Part shown: in pieces, positions 10,212 through 19,733 of the stretch
How positions within the stretch are numbered: the stretch's first letter is position 1
Layout of the letters: every line of letters starts with the position of its first letter
Assembly: GCF_002964975.1 (NCBI RefSeq)
Contig: NZ_PSZM01000036.1
Coordinates: 1-64,000, forward strand
DNA: 64,000 nucleotides
Direction: 5' to 3'
Origin: Apibacter adventoris
GTDB taxonomy: Bacteria > Bacteroidota > Bacteroidia > Flavobacteriales > Weeksellaceae
Made by a program: the position numbers and the translations under genes
Notes under the pieces: generated by a model
Database searches by the model: none
What the model saw: only the letters and a program-made list of their open reading frames with translations
What the model was told of the DNA's origin: nothing

Positions 10212-10523
10212 AAAGTCTTTTTCCTTTTCTAATTAAACACTATAAAGCAAAAAATTTCTTTTCTGTATTTAAACTAATATGTAATAATTAGGTTTCATAT
10301 GGTTTTACTTTGCCGAAGTAATAACATTTTTTTATCATTTTTTTTTTACAAACATTTTATAATAAAGGTTTTTGAAAAAAATATAAAATAATAAAACACT
10401 ATCAATAGTTCCTAATTTAGAATGAAAACATATAAACAAAAATGACTTATATCACGTGTTTAATTTACACTTTGTTTCGTTTCCTTTCGTATTTTTGAAG
10501 TGTAAAAATAAACAAAAATCATT
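10212..10523. other. glpA upstream regulatory region
   Basis: This gap of about 310 bp holds no gene. Its last 60 bases contain the candidate -7 box and a pair of TTTCGT hexamers. A CACGTG at 10454 lacks the flanking bases of parS. The rest is A/T-rich with no clear structure. Confidence 0.5.
10475..10497 (+). promoter_or_regulatory. glpA promoter -7 box with overlapping paired TTTCGT operator candidate
   Basis: TATTTTTG at 10490-10497 matches TAnnTTTG. Just upstream, and overlapping its first base, TTTCGT occurs at 10475-10480 and again at 10485-10490, exactly 10 bp apart and so on the same face of the helix. The same hexamer or its complement lies upstream of glpD and glpR, as expected for a DeoR-type repressor covering the promoter. 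The operator role is inferred from position and recurrence. Confidence 0.5.
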
Positions 10524-12185
10524 GTGAATATAAAATCTTTAAATTCAAGTAAAACCAACCCTTGGGATGTAATTATTATTGGAGGGGGTGCAACTGGCGC
10601 AGGAACTGCAAGAGACTGTGCTAGAAGAGGTTTACGTACACTTATGCTAGAAAGACATGATATCGCAGGAGGAGCTACCGGTAGAAATCATGGGTTACTA
10701 CATAGTGGAAGTCGTTATGCGGTAACCGATAGAGAATCCGCAGAAGAATGTATTAAAGAGAATATGACTCTTAAAAAAATTGCCAGTCATTGCGTTGAGA
10801 AAACTGACGGGTTATTTTTAACTCTCCCTGAAGATGATATTGCTTATCAAACCAAATTTATTGAATCTTGCCAATCAGCAGGAATTGATGCCCAAGCAAT
10901 TGATCCTAAAGAAGCTTTACGAATGGAACCCTCTGCCAACCCTTCTATAATTGGCGCTGTAAAAGTTCCTGATGGTACCGTAGATCCTTTTAGACTAACA
11001 CTTTCTAACATCATGGATGCCAAAGATCATGGAGCGGAAATTTTAACCTATCATGAAGTTTTAGGATTAATTAAAGAACAAAATCGTATAATAGGTGTTA
11101 AAGTATACGACCATAAAACAAAAGAAGAAAAAGAAATATATGCCTCTATAGTGGTGAATGCAGGAGGAATATGGGGGCAAAAAATAGCTGAATATGCAGA
11201 TCTAAAAATAAAAATGTTCCCCGCAAAAGGAGCTCTACTTATTTTTGGACATAGGGTAAATAAAATGGTATTAAACAGATGCCGTAAACCTGCAGATGCA
11301 GACATCTTAGTTCCTGGAGATACTATATGTTTAATCGGAACTACTTCTACACATGTTCCTTATGATGAAATAGATGATATGTATGTTACCCCAGAAGAAG
11401 TAGATATTTTAATCCGAGAAGGAGAAAAATTAGCACCTATCCTACTTCAAACCCGAATTTTAAGAGGATATGCAGGAGTTCGGCCTTTGGTAGCTTCCGA
11501 TGATGATCCATCTGGTCGTAATGTAAGCCGAGGTATTGTTTTGCTAGACCATGCCACCCGTGACGGATTAGAAGGATTTATTACGATTACAGGAGGAAAA
11601 TTAATGACCTATCGATTAATGGCAGAATGGGCTACAGATTTAGTATGTAAAAAATTAAACAATTCCACTCCATGTACTACTGCTGTTGAAAAACTTCCGG
11701 GTTCACAACAAAGTACAGAAGAAATAAATCAAAAAATGGCATCATTTCCTTCCTCTATTAGGAAATCTGCCATATACAGAATGGGTGATCGTGCAGAGAA
11801 TCTGTCAAAAAATACAGTTACAGCCAACAGTTTAGTTTGTGAATGTGAAGAAGTTTCTGCCGGTGAAGTAGAATATGCTATTCAAGAATTACATGTAAAT
11901 AACCTTATAGATCTTCGTAGAAGAACCCGTGTTGGTATGGGAACCTGCCAAGGAGAACTTTGTGCATGTAGAGCTACAGGACTTATGAACCACTATCAGG
12001 CATTAAATACAGATAAATCTAAAGAAGATTTATCTATATTCCTTAACGAAAGATGGAAAGGAATCAGACCCATTGCTTGGGGGGATACTTTAAGGGAAAG
12101 TGAATTTACAAGTTGGGTATATGAAGGAGTATGTGGTTTAAATTTATCTCAAGAACAAATTAAAAAAGCAAAAGATGAAATTTGA
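10524..12185 (+). CDS. glpA: anaerobic glycerol-3-phosphate dehydrogenase subunit A (FAD)
   Basis: This is the catalytic flavoprotein subunit of GlpABC, which oxidises sn-glycerol-3-phosphate to dihydroxyacetone phosphate and passes electrons to menaquinone. It has an N-terminal FAD fold with IIIGGGATGAGTA (residues ~17-29), a DAO-family core, and a C-terminal BFD-like [2Fe-2S]-binding domain (CECEE near residue 438, then GTCQGELCACR), a feature of GlpA absent from GlpD. The start is GTG at 10524, and 553 residues is close to the E. coli length. It is the first gene of glpABC, overlapping glpB by 11 bp, which implies translational coupling. A typical TTTCGT operator candidate lies upstream. 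Confidence 0.95.
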   Translation: MNIKSLNSSKTNPWDVIIIGGGATGAGTARDCARRGLRTLMLERHDIAGGATGRNHGLLHSGSRYAVTDRESAEECIKENMTLKKIASHCVEKTDGLFLTLPEDDIAYQTKFIESCQSAGIDAQAIDPKEALRMEPSANPSIIGAVKVPDGTVDPFRLTLSNIMDAKDHGAEILTYHEVLGLIKEQNRIIGVKVYDHKTKEEKEIYASIVVNAGGIWGQKIAEYADLKIKMFPAKGALLIFGHRVNKMVLNRCRKPADADILVPGDTICLIGTTSTHVPYDEIDDMYVTPEEVDILIREGEKLAPILLQTRILRGYAGVRPLVASDDDPSGRNVSRGIVLLDHATRDGLEGFITITGGKLMTYRLMAEWATDLVCKKLNNSTPCTTAVEKLPGSQQSTEEINQKMASFPSSIRKSAIYRMGDRAENLSKNTVTANSLVCECEEVSAGEVEYAIQELHVNNLIDLRRRTRVGMGTCQGELCACRATGLMNHYQALNTDKSKEDLSIFLNERWKGIRPIAWGDTLRESEFTSWVYEGVCGLNLSQEQIKKAKDEI

Positions 12186-13458
12186 TACAGTAATAATAGG
12201 TGGTGGGTTAACAGGTTTAATTAGTGGGATCCGCTTATTACAGCGCGGACAAAAATGTGCAATTATATCTTCAGGACAAAGCGCCTTACATTTTTTTTCG
12301 GGTTCTTTTGATTTGCTAAATTTTTTACCGGATGGAAGTCCTGTTCAAAACCCAGAAGCTTCTATAAAAGATCTTGCTCAACAAGCCCCTAATCACCCAT
12401 ATGCGAAAATAGGTGAATCCAAATTTGTGCAATTAGCAAAAGAAGCAGAAAAATTTCTTTTAGAAATAGGTATTCCTGCACATGGTTCTTCTAGTAAAAA
12501 TCATTACAGGATTACTCCTATGGGGGTATTAAAGCCTACCTGGCTAACCATGCCAAACTTTGCTTATAATGAAGATAATGAAAAACTTCCATGGAAAAAA
12601 GTTTCTATACTTAATATAGAAGGGTTTCTAGATTTTCATCCTGAATTTATTTCTGAAGCTCTTGAAAAAATTCATATTGAAACTGAAATAAAATACTTTA
12701 ACCTTCCTGAATTAGATGCTGTAAGGAAAAATCCTAGTGAATTCAGATCAACTAATCTTTCCATTGTTTTTGACAAAGAAGAAAACATGGATACTTTAGC
12801 TAAGATTTTTTCTGAAAACAGTAAAAATAGTGATGCCATTATTTTCCCTGATTGCATTGGATTTAAAAATACTGAAATCTTACCTACACTCATTAAAAAA
12901 ATAGGAAAACCCATTCTTCTGGTACCTACATTTCCTCCATCATTAGTAGGTGTTCGCACACAACAATATTTAAAAAATTATTTTACAAAATTAGGTGGAA
13001 TCTACATGCTGGGAGATAACGTAGTTCATGCTGATGTAGAAGGATACCATGTATCTAAAATATATACACATAATCATGGAGATATTCCATTTATTGCTAA
13101 AAATATAATACTTTCCTCCGGAAGCTTTTTCAGCCAAGGATTAATAGCTGATACTAAGCAAGTATATGAGCCCGTATTTAATTTAGATACCGATTATTTA
13201 ACTGATAGAGCTGATTGGTACAACTCTAATTTATTTGATAGACAAAATTACCAGCAATTTGGTGTGAAAACAAATTCTAACTTTAATGCAATAAAAGATG
13301 ATCAACCTATCGACAACTTATTTGTTGCAGGAGCCACCCTTAGTGGTTTTAATCCATTAAAAGAAGGATGCGGAGCTGGAGTATCCATACTTTCTGCCCT
13401 ACATGTTGCTGAACAAATTTTAACCAAAGAAAAAACTCATGAACCTATTACTCAATAA
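12175..13458 (+). CDS. glpB: anaerobic glycerol-3-phosphate dehydrogenase subunit B
   Basis: This is the second subunit of the GlpABC complex, a flavoprotein-like protein thought to link GlpA to the membrane subunit. The N-terminus VIIGGGLTGLISGIRLLQRG is a Rossmann FAD/NAD-binding motif. The C-terminal block NLFVAGATLSGFNPLKEGCG matches the GlpB family, and 427 residues is normal. The ATG lies inside the end of glpA, and its own 3' end overlaps glpC by 20 bp, so the three subunits are translated as a tightly coupled unit. Nothing appears truncated. Confidence 0.92.
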   Translation: MKFDTVIIGGGLTGLISGIRLLQRGQKCAIISSGQSALHFFSGSFDLLNFLPDGSPVQNPEASIKDLAQQAPNHPYAKIGESKFVQLAKEAEKFLLEIGIPAHGSSSKNHYRITPMGVLKPTWLTMPNFAYNEDNEKLPWKKVSILNIEGFLDFHPEFISEALEKIHIETEIKYFNLPELDAVRKNPSEFRSTNLSIVFDKEENMDTLAKIFSENSKNSDAIIFPDCIGFKNTEILPTLIKKIGKPILLVPTFPPSLVGVRTQQYLKNYFTKLGGIYMLGDNVVHADVEGYHVSKIYTHNHGDIPFIAKNIILSSGSFFSQGLIADTKQVYEPVFNLDTDYLTDRADWYNSNLFDRQNYQQFGVKTNSNFNAIKDDQPIDNLFVAGATLSGFNPLKEGCGAGVSILSALHVAEQILTKEKTHEPITQ

Positions 13459-14653
13459 AAGTGAAAATAATTTCGAACAATGCATAAAATGTACTATTTG
13501 TACTGTGTATTGTCCCGTTTCCAAAGTTAATCCAGATTATCCCGGACCAAAACAAGCTGGACCAGATGGAGAAAGATTACGATTAAAAGACGCTAATTTT
13601 TATGACGAATCTTTAAAATATTGTATTAATTGTAAACGATGCGAAGTGGCATGCCCTTCAAATGTTAAAATTGGGGATATTATCCAATTGGCCCGTATTA
13701 AATATAGTAAGAAAAAGCCAATTCTTAGAGATGCTATTTTAGCTCACACTGATTTTATGGGTTCTCTTGCCACTCCTTTTGCTCCTATTGTAAATGCAAT
13801 GACATCAGCAAAACCCATTAAAAGCCTAATTGAGCCTGTTTTAAAAATTGATAAAAGAAGAAGTCTACCTAAATATTCTTTTGGAACATTTAAAAGCTGG
13901 TATAAAAAAGTAGCTGAAAAACAAAAAGAATTTTCTTCACAGGTTTCTTATTTTCACGGATGTTATGTTAACTATAACAATCCTCAATTAGGAAAAGATA
14001 TGATAAAGGTACTTAACTCATTAAAAATAGGAGTTCAGTTGCTTGAAAAAGAACGATGTTGTGGTATTGCTTTAGTTTCTAATGGTTTTATTGACAAAGC
14101 AAGAAAAAATGCTGAGTTGGATGAAAGAGAAATTCGTAAATCTGTAATAGATAAAAAACTTCCTGTCATTACTACATCTTCATCATGTACTTTTACTATT
14201 CGTGAAGAACATCCACATCTTTTGGGTGTAGATAACAGTAAAGTAAAAGATCAAATAGAATTAGCAACTCGCTATGTTTACAGACTATTAAGTAATACTA
14301 ATCTTCAGCTAAAATTTAAAAATAAACCATTAAAAATTGCTTATCATACGCCTTGTCACATGGCAAAATTAGGATGGTCTTATTATTCTATAGAATTACT
14401 TAAGCTAATTCCGAATGCTGAAGTTACTGTTTTAGATTCTAATTGTTGTGGAATTGCCGGAACGTTTGGATTTAAAAAAGAAAATCATGAAGTTTCCAAA
14501 AAAATAGGGGATCCTCTTTTCAAACAAATTGAAGAAGGTGGATTTGACTTGGTTGCTACAGATTGTGAAACATGTAAGTGGCAAATTGAAATGTTTACAA
14601 CAAAAGCATGCGAAAATCCGATAAGTATTTTAGCTAATGCTTTAGAAGACTAA
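13439..14653 (+). CDS. glpC: anaerobic glycerol-3-phosphate dehydrogenase subunit C (Fe-S)
   Basis: This Fe-S subunit anchors GlpAB and delivers electrons to the quinone pool. Two [4Fe-4S] motifs are visible, CIKCTICTVYCP (Cys 15, 18, 21, 25) and CINCKRCEVACP (Cys 62, 65, 68, 72). Two CCG domains follow, with ERCCGIA and NCCGIAG. The C-terminal CETCKWQIEM is typical of the family. At 404 residues it matches expected length. It ends the glpABC operon; a perfect 23-bp inverted repeat follows and is shared with the convergent regulator gene. Confidence 0.93.
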   Translation: MNLLLNKSENNFEQCIKCTICTVYCPVSKVNPDYPGPKQAGPDGERLRLKDANFYDESLKYCINCKRCEVACPSNVKIGDIIQLARIKYSKKKPILRDAILAHTDFMGSLATPFAPIVNAMTSAKPIKSLIEPVLKIDKRRSLPKYSFGTFKSWYKKVAEKQKEFSSQVSYFHGCYVNYNNPQLGKDMIKVLNSLKIGVQLLEKERCCGIALVSNGFIDKARKNAELDEREIRKSVIDKKLPVITTSSSCTFTIREEHPHLLGVDNSKVKDQIELATRYVYRLLSNTNLQLKFKNKPLKIAYHTPCHMAKLGWSYYSIELLKLIPNAEVTVLDSNCCGIAGTFGFKKENHEVSKKIGDPLFKQIEEGGFDLVATDCETCKWQIEMFTTKACENPISILANALED

Positions 14654-14663
14654 TAAGTTATCA

Positions 14664-14712
14664 TTTAAATTAAAAAAATCTTACAAAAATTGTAAGATTT
14701 TTTTAATTTAAA
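14664..14712. terminator. bidirectional terminator between glpC and glpR
   Basis: A perfect 23-bp inverted repeat (14664-14686 and 14690-14712) surrounds a 3-bp AAA loop. The inner part of the stem is CTTACAA/TTGTAAG, flanked by A and T runs on either side, so it can terminate both convergent genes. Confidence 0.9.
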
Positions 14713-14718
14713 TTTATT

Positions 14719-15486
14719 CTATTTAGCTATAATTACTTCTATACCATGATCTTCAAAAGAAATTAAATCTTTTTCGGAAATATCATTATCTGTAATTAAA
14801 ACATCCACTTTATCCAAAGAACAAATCTGTCCAAATCCTCTTTTATTGATTTTAGTAGAATCGGCCAGAACGATGACTTTTTCAGATTGATCAATCATTA
14901 CTTTGTTCAAATGAGCTTCAGTGGAATTAGAAGTTGATAATCCAAAATCTAAATCTATCCCATCTATTCCTATGAATAATTTATTACATGAAAAATTCTT
15001 AAGTTCTAATTCTGCAATAGCTCCAATAACAGAAACAGAACTTTTTCTCAAATCTCCACCTAATTGAATCACATCCGTAAATGGATCATTACTTAATTCC
15101 ATAGAAACTTGTAAGGCAGAAGTAACTACCGTTAACTTTTCATATCCAGAAATAATTTTTGCTAGATAATAAACTGTAGTCCCAGAAGCAAGAATAATAA
15201 AATCATGATCATTTATAAATTGTAATGCCGCTTTCGCTATTTTTTGTTTTTGAGCAACTTGAACAAATTCTTTTTCATTAATATTTTTTTCAAAAGCATA
15301 TAAAGATTGCTTACTTGCTCCACCATGGGTACGATATAGTAATCCTTTATTTTCAAGATATTGCAAGTCTTTACGAATAGTTACAGCAGATACATTTAAC
15401 TTTTCGCAAAGATCATTAACTTTAATAAAATTTTGATCATTTAACTCATCAATAATTATCTGTTGTCTTCCATTTAACTTAACCAT
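14719..15486 (-). CDS. glpR: DeoR/GlpR-family transcriptional repressor
   Basis: The N-terminal DeoR winged helix-turn-helix covers residues ~5-57, with a recognition helix around VSAVTIRKDLQYLE and the trailing RTHGGA family signature. The C-terminal sugar-phosphate sensor domain (DeoRC, ~75-235) includes ILASGTTVYYLA, LGGDLRKSS, FIGIDGID and VLADSTKINKRGF. The 255 residues are typical. Location between glpABC and glpD makes it the likely glp regulon repressor, relieved by glycerol-3-phosphate as in other GlpR proteins. An inverted TTCGTT/AACGAA pair directly upstream suggests autoregulation. The assignment to glp rests on context, because DeoR paralogues look alike. Confidence 0.8.
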   Translation of the reverse strand: MVKLNGRQQIIIDELNDQNFIKVNDLCEKLNVSAVTIRKDLQYLENKGLLYRTHGGASKQSLYAFEKNINEKEFVQVAQKQKIAKAALQFINDHDFIILASGTTVYYLAKIISGYEKLTVVTSALQVSMELSNDPFTDVIQLGGDLRKSSVSVIGAIAELELKNFSCNKLFIGIDGIDLDFGLSTSNSTEAHLNKVMIDQSEKVIVLADSTKINKRGFGQICSLDKVDVLITDNDISEKDLISFEDHGIEVIIAK

Positions 15487-15769
15487 GATTCGTTTTTGGG
15501 CTAAATATAACGAAAAAATAACAGTAATAAATTAACTTTTTCTCTATTTTTATACATTTTCCTATATAAATTTGAAATGATATTTTTATATATTTTTTAT
15601 ATTATTTATTAATATTATATTAATAATTATTTGTTTTTTAACAAATAACTACATATAAATAGTAGGTTTACTACAAATCTGAAAAATATCATTAAAAAAA
15701 ACATTCTGGTTTCGTATTGTTTTTTTGTATATTTACGGCACACATGAAAAGAATAAAAAAATAATTAAA
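15487..15769. promoter_or_regulatory. divergent glpR/glpD control region with operator-like motifs
   Basis: TTCGTT at 15489-15494 and AACGAA at 15509-15514 form a spaced inverted repeat immediately upstream of glpR. TTTCGT at 15710-15715 precedes glpD, followed by a near-consensus -7 box, TATATTTA, at 15728-15735. The middle of the region is almost pure A/T, with a short GTAG...CTAC inverted repeat near 15661-15673. Regulation by GlpR is inferred. Confidence 0.5.
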
Positions 15770-17347
15770 ATGAAACGAACAGAGCAAATATCAAAATTAA
15801 ACGACTCTAATGTTGAATGGGACGTAATAATTATCGGAGGAGGAGCCAGTGGTTTAGGTACAGCTGTTGATGCAGCTACCAGAGGATATAAAACTATTTT
15901 ATTTGAAGCAAATGATTTTGCTAAAGCTACATCAAGCCGATCTACAAAATTAGTTCACGGTGGGGTAAGATATCTTGCCCAGGGAGATGTATCTTTAGTA
16001 AAAGAAGCTTTAAGAGAGAGAGGGTTATTAGAAAGAAATGCTAGCCATTTAGCAAAAAAACAATCTTTCGTAATTCCTATCTATAAATGGTTTGATGGAC
16101 CTTTCTATACGATAGGTCTGAAACTTTATGATATGTTATCAAAAAAACTAAGTTTAGGAAAATCTGTACATATTAATAAAGAAAAAACTATTGAACAGCT
16201 TCCTACTATTAAAAAAGAAAAACTTAGAGGAGGGGTTGTATATTATGATGGTCAATTTGATGATTCAAGATTAGCGGTTAACCTAGCACAAACAGCTGTA
16301 GAAAATGGAGCTACTGTTATTAATCATATAAAAGTGACTGATTTATTAAAAGACAATACAGGGAAAATAATTGGAGTAAAAGTAAAAGATGCATTATATG
16401 GAAACGAATATAATGTGAAAGGAAAAGCAATTTTTAATGCCACTGGAGTATTTACCAATGACATTTTGAATATGAATGATCCTAACCATAAAAAAACTGT
16501 TGTTCCTAGCCAAGGAATTCATCTTGTCTTAGATAAATCCTTTTTACCAGGAGATAGTGCTTTAATGATCCCTAAAACTAGCGATGGGCGAGTATTATTT
16601 GCTGTCCCTTGGCACAATAGAATTGTTGTAGGTACTACCGACATCTTAGTAGAACACCCAAGTTTAGAACCCAGAGCTCTGGAACAAGAAATTGAATTTG
16701 TATTATCTACCGCTTCCCAATATTTAACAAAAAAACCTACAAGAAAAGATGTTTTAACAGTCTTTGCTGGTCAAAGACCTTTGGCTGCTCCTGAAAAAGA
16801 AGGAGAAAGTACAAAAGAGGTATCCAGAAGTCATAAAATAATGGTTTCTAATACCGGTTTGATTTCAATAATAGGAGGAAAATGGACTACCTATAGACAA
16901 ATGGCTGAAGATTTTATTAATAAAGCCATACAAATAAATAAAATTCCTAATAAACCATGTAAAACAGAAAATCTTTCTATACATGGAAATATTCCTGCTG
17001 AAAAAGTAGATAGAACTAATCATTTATACATTTATGGGGCAGATATACCAGAAATTTTAAAATTACAACAAGAAAACAGTGAATATGCTGAAAAAATACA
17101 CCCTAATCATGATTATACTAAAGCAGAAATCATTTGGGCTATAAGAACAGAAATGGCTGAAAAAGTTGAAGATATCCTGGCTCGTAGAGTACGTTTATTA
17201 TTTATAGACGCAAGAGCGGCCATTGATTGTGCAGAAACAGTCGCTAAAATTATGGCAAAAGAACTAGGGCATGATAATCAATGGATTGAAAAAGAAGTAA
17301 ATGAATTTAGAGATTTAGCCAAAGGCTATTTATTAGTAGATTACTAA
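15770..17347 (+). CDS. glpD: aerobic-type glycerol-3-phosphate dehydrogenase
   Basis: This FAD-dependent, membrane-associated enzyme oxidises G3P to DHAP and reduces quinone. The dinucleotide motif IIIGGGASGLGTA (~20-32), the substrate/FAD block SSRSTKLVHGGVRYL, and GTTDILVEHP and GGKWTTYRQMAEDF are GlpD hallmarks. A C-terminal DAO_C helical domain is present, and it lacks the BFD domain of GlpA. I chose ATG 15770 (525 codons): an upstream in-frame TTG at 15725 would lie upstream of, or within, the likely promoter. It heads glpD-glpT-HAD-glpQ. Co-occurrence with glpABC lets the cell use G3P under high and low oxygen. Confidence 0.95.
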   Translation: MKRTEQISKLNDSNVEWDVIIIGGGASGLGTAVDAATRGYKTILFEANDFAKATSSRSTKLVHGGVRYLAQGDVSLVKEALRERGLLERNASHLAKKQSFVIPIYKWFDGPFYTIGLKLYDMLSKKLSLGKSVHINKEKTIEQLPTIKKEKLRGGVVYYDGQFDDSRLAVNLAQTAVENGATVINHIKVTDLLKDNTGKIIGVKVKDALYGNEYNVKGKAIFNATGVFTNDILNMNDPNHKKTVVPSQGIHLVLDKSFLPGDSALMIPKTSDGRVLFAVPWHNRIVVGTTDILVEHPSLEPRALEQEIEFVLSTASQYLTKKPTRKDVLTVFAGQRPLAAPEKEGESTKEVSRSHKIMVSNTGLISIIGGKWTTYRQMAEDFINKAIQINKIPNKPCKTENLSIHGNIPAEKVDRTNHLYIYGADIPEILKLQQENSEYAEKIHPNHDYTKAEIIWAIRTEMAEKVEDILARRVRLLFIDARAAIDCAETVAKIMAKELGHDNQWIEKEVNEFRDLAKGYLLVDY

Positions 17348-17396
17348 CAAAAAATTAATATAACTTAAACACACAACTATTATTAAATTAAAAAAA

Positions 17397-18767
17397 ATGT
17401 CAAATTTTTTAACACCTCCCAAGCCTATAAAGCGTAAACCAGAATCTGAAATAGATGCATCTTACAAAAAATTACGTCTTCAGGTTTTTATTGGTATTTA
17501 TGCAGGATATGCTGCTTATTATTTAGTTAGAAAAAACCTGACTCTAGCTATGCCATTTTTAGAAAAAGAATTTGGATACACTAAAGACTATTTAGGGGCA
17601 GCCTTAGCCTGTAATGGTATTGGATATGGTATTTCTAAATTTGTCATGGGAGGAATTTCTGATAGAAGTGATGCACGTAAATTTTTATCCCTCGGTTTAA
17701 TATTAGCTTCCTTAACTATAATTATTGCCGGTACTAATTTTGGAGTTTCCAATGTTTTTATTATTGGAATTCTTCAATTTTTAATCGGCTGGTTTGGAGG
17801 AATGGGATGGCCTCCCTGTGGTAGAGTTATGACCCACTGGTTCTCTTCATCTGAAAGAGGTAGTAAAATGTCTATTTGGAACACGGCACATAATGTAGGG
17901 GGAATGTTAATTGGCCCTGTAACTTCTAGTGCTACCGGTTATATAGCCTTATTAGGAATCCAACATTCTTGGAAATTTGGTACATTTGGAGTTCCTGCAG
18001 TAATTGCTATACTTATTGCCTTACTTGCTTATGCATTAATTAGGGATAATCCTCAATCTTGTGGACTTCCTTCTATAGAAGAATATAAAAATGATTATCC
18101 TGCAGACTATAGCCAAGAATCTGAAAAAGTATTATCTGCAAAAGAAATATTCTTTAAATATGTTTTAAACAATAAAATTCTTTGGGTTGTAGCACTGGCA
18201 AATGCTTTTGTGTATCTCGTAAGATATGGTGTATTAGACTGGGCTCCAACGTACCTTAAAGAAGTAAAAGGATACGATATCAAACAAGTAGGCTGGGCAT
18301 ATTTTGCTTATGAATTTGCTGCTATACCTGGAACCATTATTTGTGGATGGATTAGCGATAAAATTTTCAAAGGGAAAAGAGCGGTTACTACAATTATCTT
18401 TATGCTGTTAGTAATGATTGCTGTTTTTGTTTATTGGAAAAATGAAAATAACATGATGATAGATATCATAGCTTTAATATCTATAGGATTTTTAATCTAT
18501 GGTCCAGTAATGTTGATTGGAGTACATGCTCTTGACTTAGCTCCTAAAAATGCAGCAGGAGCTTCTGCCGGATTTACCGGTTTCTTTGGTTATTTTATAG
18601 GAACCGCTGTTCTATCCAATATTCTTATGGGATATATTGCAGAACACTATGGCTGGAGTGCCGGTTTTGAATTATTAATTGGAAGTTGTATTATAGCTTC
18701 TATTTTAATGGCTTTTACTATTCCAGATGAAAATAAAAAATCAAAACTTAAAATGCTAAAAAAATAA
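17397..18767 (+). CDS. glpT: glycerol-3-phosphate transporter (MFS, organophosphate:Pi antiporter)
   Basis: This inner-membrane major-facilitator protein belongs to the organophosphate:phosphate antiporter group and exchanges external G3P for internal phosphate. It is 456 residues long with about 12 membrane spans. The early AAYYLVRKNLTLAMPFL block contains the substrate-binding Arg conserved in GlpT. GWFGGMGWPPCGRVMTHWFSSSERG and the central GVLDWAPTYLKEVKG match GlpT/UhpT. The gene begins 49 bp after glpD, with no terminator between, so it is likely co-transcribed. Next-gene spacing is only 11 bp. Confidence 0.93.
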   Translation: MSNFLTPPKPIKRKPESEIDASYKKLRLQVFIGIYAGYAAYYLVRKNLTLAMPFLEKEFGYTKDYLGAALACNGIGYGISKFVMGGISDRSDARKFLSLGLILASLTIIIAGTNFGVSNVFIIGILQFLIGWFGGMGWPPCGRVMTHWFSSSERGSKMSIWNTAHNVGGMLIGPVTSSATGYIALLGIQHSWKFGTFGVPAVIAILIALLAYALIRDNPQSCGLPSIEEYKNDYPADYSQESEKVLSAKEIFFKYVLNNKILWVVALANAFVYLVRYGVLDWAPTYLKEVKGYDIKQVGWAYFAYEFAAIPGTIICGWISDKIFKGKRAVTTIIFMLLVMIAVFVYWKNENNMMIDIIALISIGFLIYGPVMLIGVHALDLAPKNAAGASAGFTGFFGYFIGTAVLSNILMGYIAEHYGWSAGFELLIGSCIIASILMAFTIPDENKKSKLKMLKK

Positions 18768-18778
18768 ACAAAAAAGTA

Positions 18779-19702
18779 ATGAAAAAATTATTATTATATA
18801 TTTTTTTAGCCCAAATTTCTTTAATAAATGCGCAAAAATACAGCTATATTCAAGGTTGGTCTAAAGAGGCAAATACAAAAATTGAAAAATTTTTAAACTC
18901 TCAAATAAAATCTAAAGAAAGAAAAGTAGCTGTATTTGATTGCGATGGTACCGTATTTGGTCAAGTACCATATTATCTTGCTGATGAAGCACTTTATATG
19001 TATGCAGATAACAATTACAGAGGAAAAACTGATGAAATATCTAAAGAAAAGTTAGCAATTCTGGATAGAATGGTTAAGGATGGTAATAATGTTGGAAAAA
19101 ATTATGTAGAAGACCGTGTTCATTTTCTTTCCGGATTATCTCCTGAAGAAATTAGACAAATAGGTGTAGATTGTTATCAAAAAACCTACAAAAATAAGAT
19201 GTATCCCGAAATGAAAGAACTAATTAAAAACCTGAAAAATTATGGTTTTGAAGTTTGGATACTAACTGCTTCTCCAGAGCTGCTATATCAAAAATTTGTT
19301 TCAGATGAATTGGAAATTCCTCCGTTAAATGTATTGGGAGTGAAATCTGTAATTGAAAACAATCTATCAACCAAACAAATAATATTACCTATACCTCAAG
19401 ACGATGGAAAAGCTTACACAATAGAAACTTTTATTCAAACCAAGCCACTTATCGTTGGCGGAAATAGTCGTGGTGATCTAGATATGCTTAATGAATCTGC
19501 AGGTCTAAAAATTATAGTAAACCCAGATAATGAAGTTGTACGTCCGAAAGAAGATGGAGTAATTGGAGGATACACTGTAAAATCTTATTGGGAAAAGAAT
19601 GACGGTATCATTGTTTATTGTAAAGATTCAGAAGATTCAAATATTAATTATCACACTAAACAATGGAAAATAAGAAAAAATAAAGATACTTCTAAGCCAT
19701 AA
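18779..19702 (+). CDS. secreted HAD-superfamily phosphatase
   Basis: A signal peptide (cleavage near INAQ, residue 19) precedes a haloacid-dehalogenase phosphatase fold. Motif I is FDCDGTVFG (Asp54, Asp56), motif II is ILTASPE, and motif IV is VGGNSRGDLDML. The substrate cannot be read from sequence. The position between the G3P transporter and a surface glycerophosphodiesterase suggests it removes phosphate from a product of glycerophosphodiester cleavage, for example phosphocholine or phosphoethanolamine. That is inference; secreted phosphorylcholine phosphatases of the HAD fold are known in other bacteria. It is co-directional with glpT (11-bp gap) and glpQ (31-bp gap). Confidence 0.8.
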   Translation: MKKLLLYIFLAQISLINAQKYSYIQGWSKEANTKIEKFLNSQIKSKERKVAVFDCDGTVFGQVPYYLADEALYMYADNNYRGKTDEISKEKLAILDRMVKDGNNVGKNYVEDRVHFLSGLSPEEIRQIGVDCYQKTYKNKMYPEMKELIKNLKNYGFEVWILTASPELLYQKFVSDELEIPPLNVLGVKSVIENNLSTKQIILPIPQDDGKAYTIETFIQTKPLIVGGNSRGDLDMLNESAGLKIIVNPDNEVVRPKEDGVIGGYTVKSYWEKNDGIIVYCKDSEDSNINYHTKQWKIRKNKDTSKP

Positions 19703-19733
19703 ATATTTAACTAAACCACAAAATCAATAATTT

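Noticed and set aside
10452-10460. CACGTG as a third parS site
   Set aside because: The flanks (TATATCACGTGTTTAA) do not match the TGTTNC...GAAACA arms.
15725-15769. TTG start for glpD
   Set aside because: It lies in the promoter zone and adds 15 non-conserved residues; ATG 15770 matches the family.
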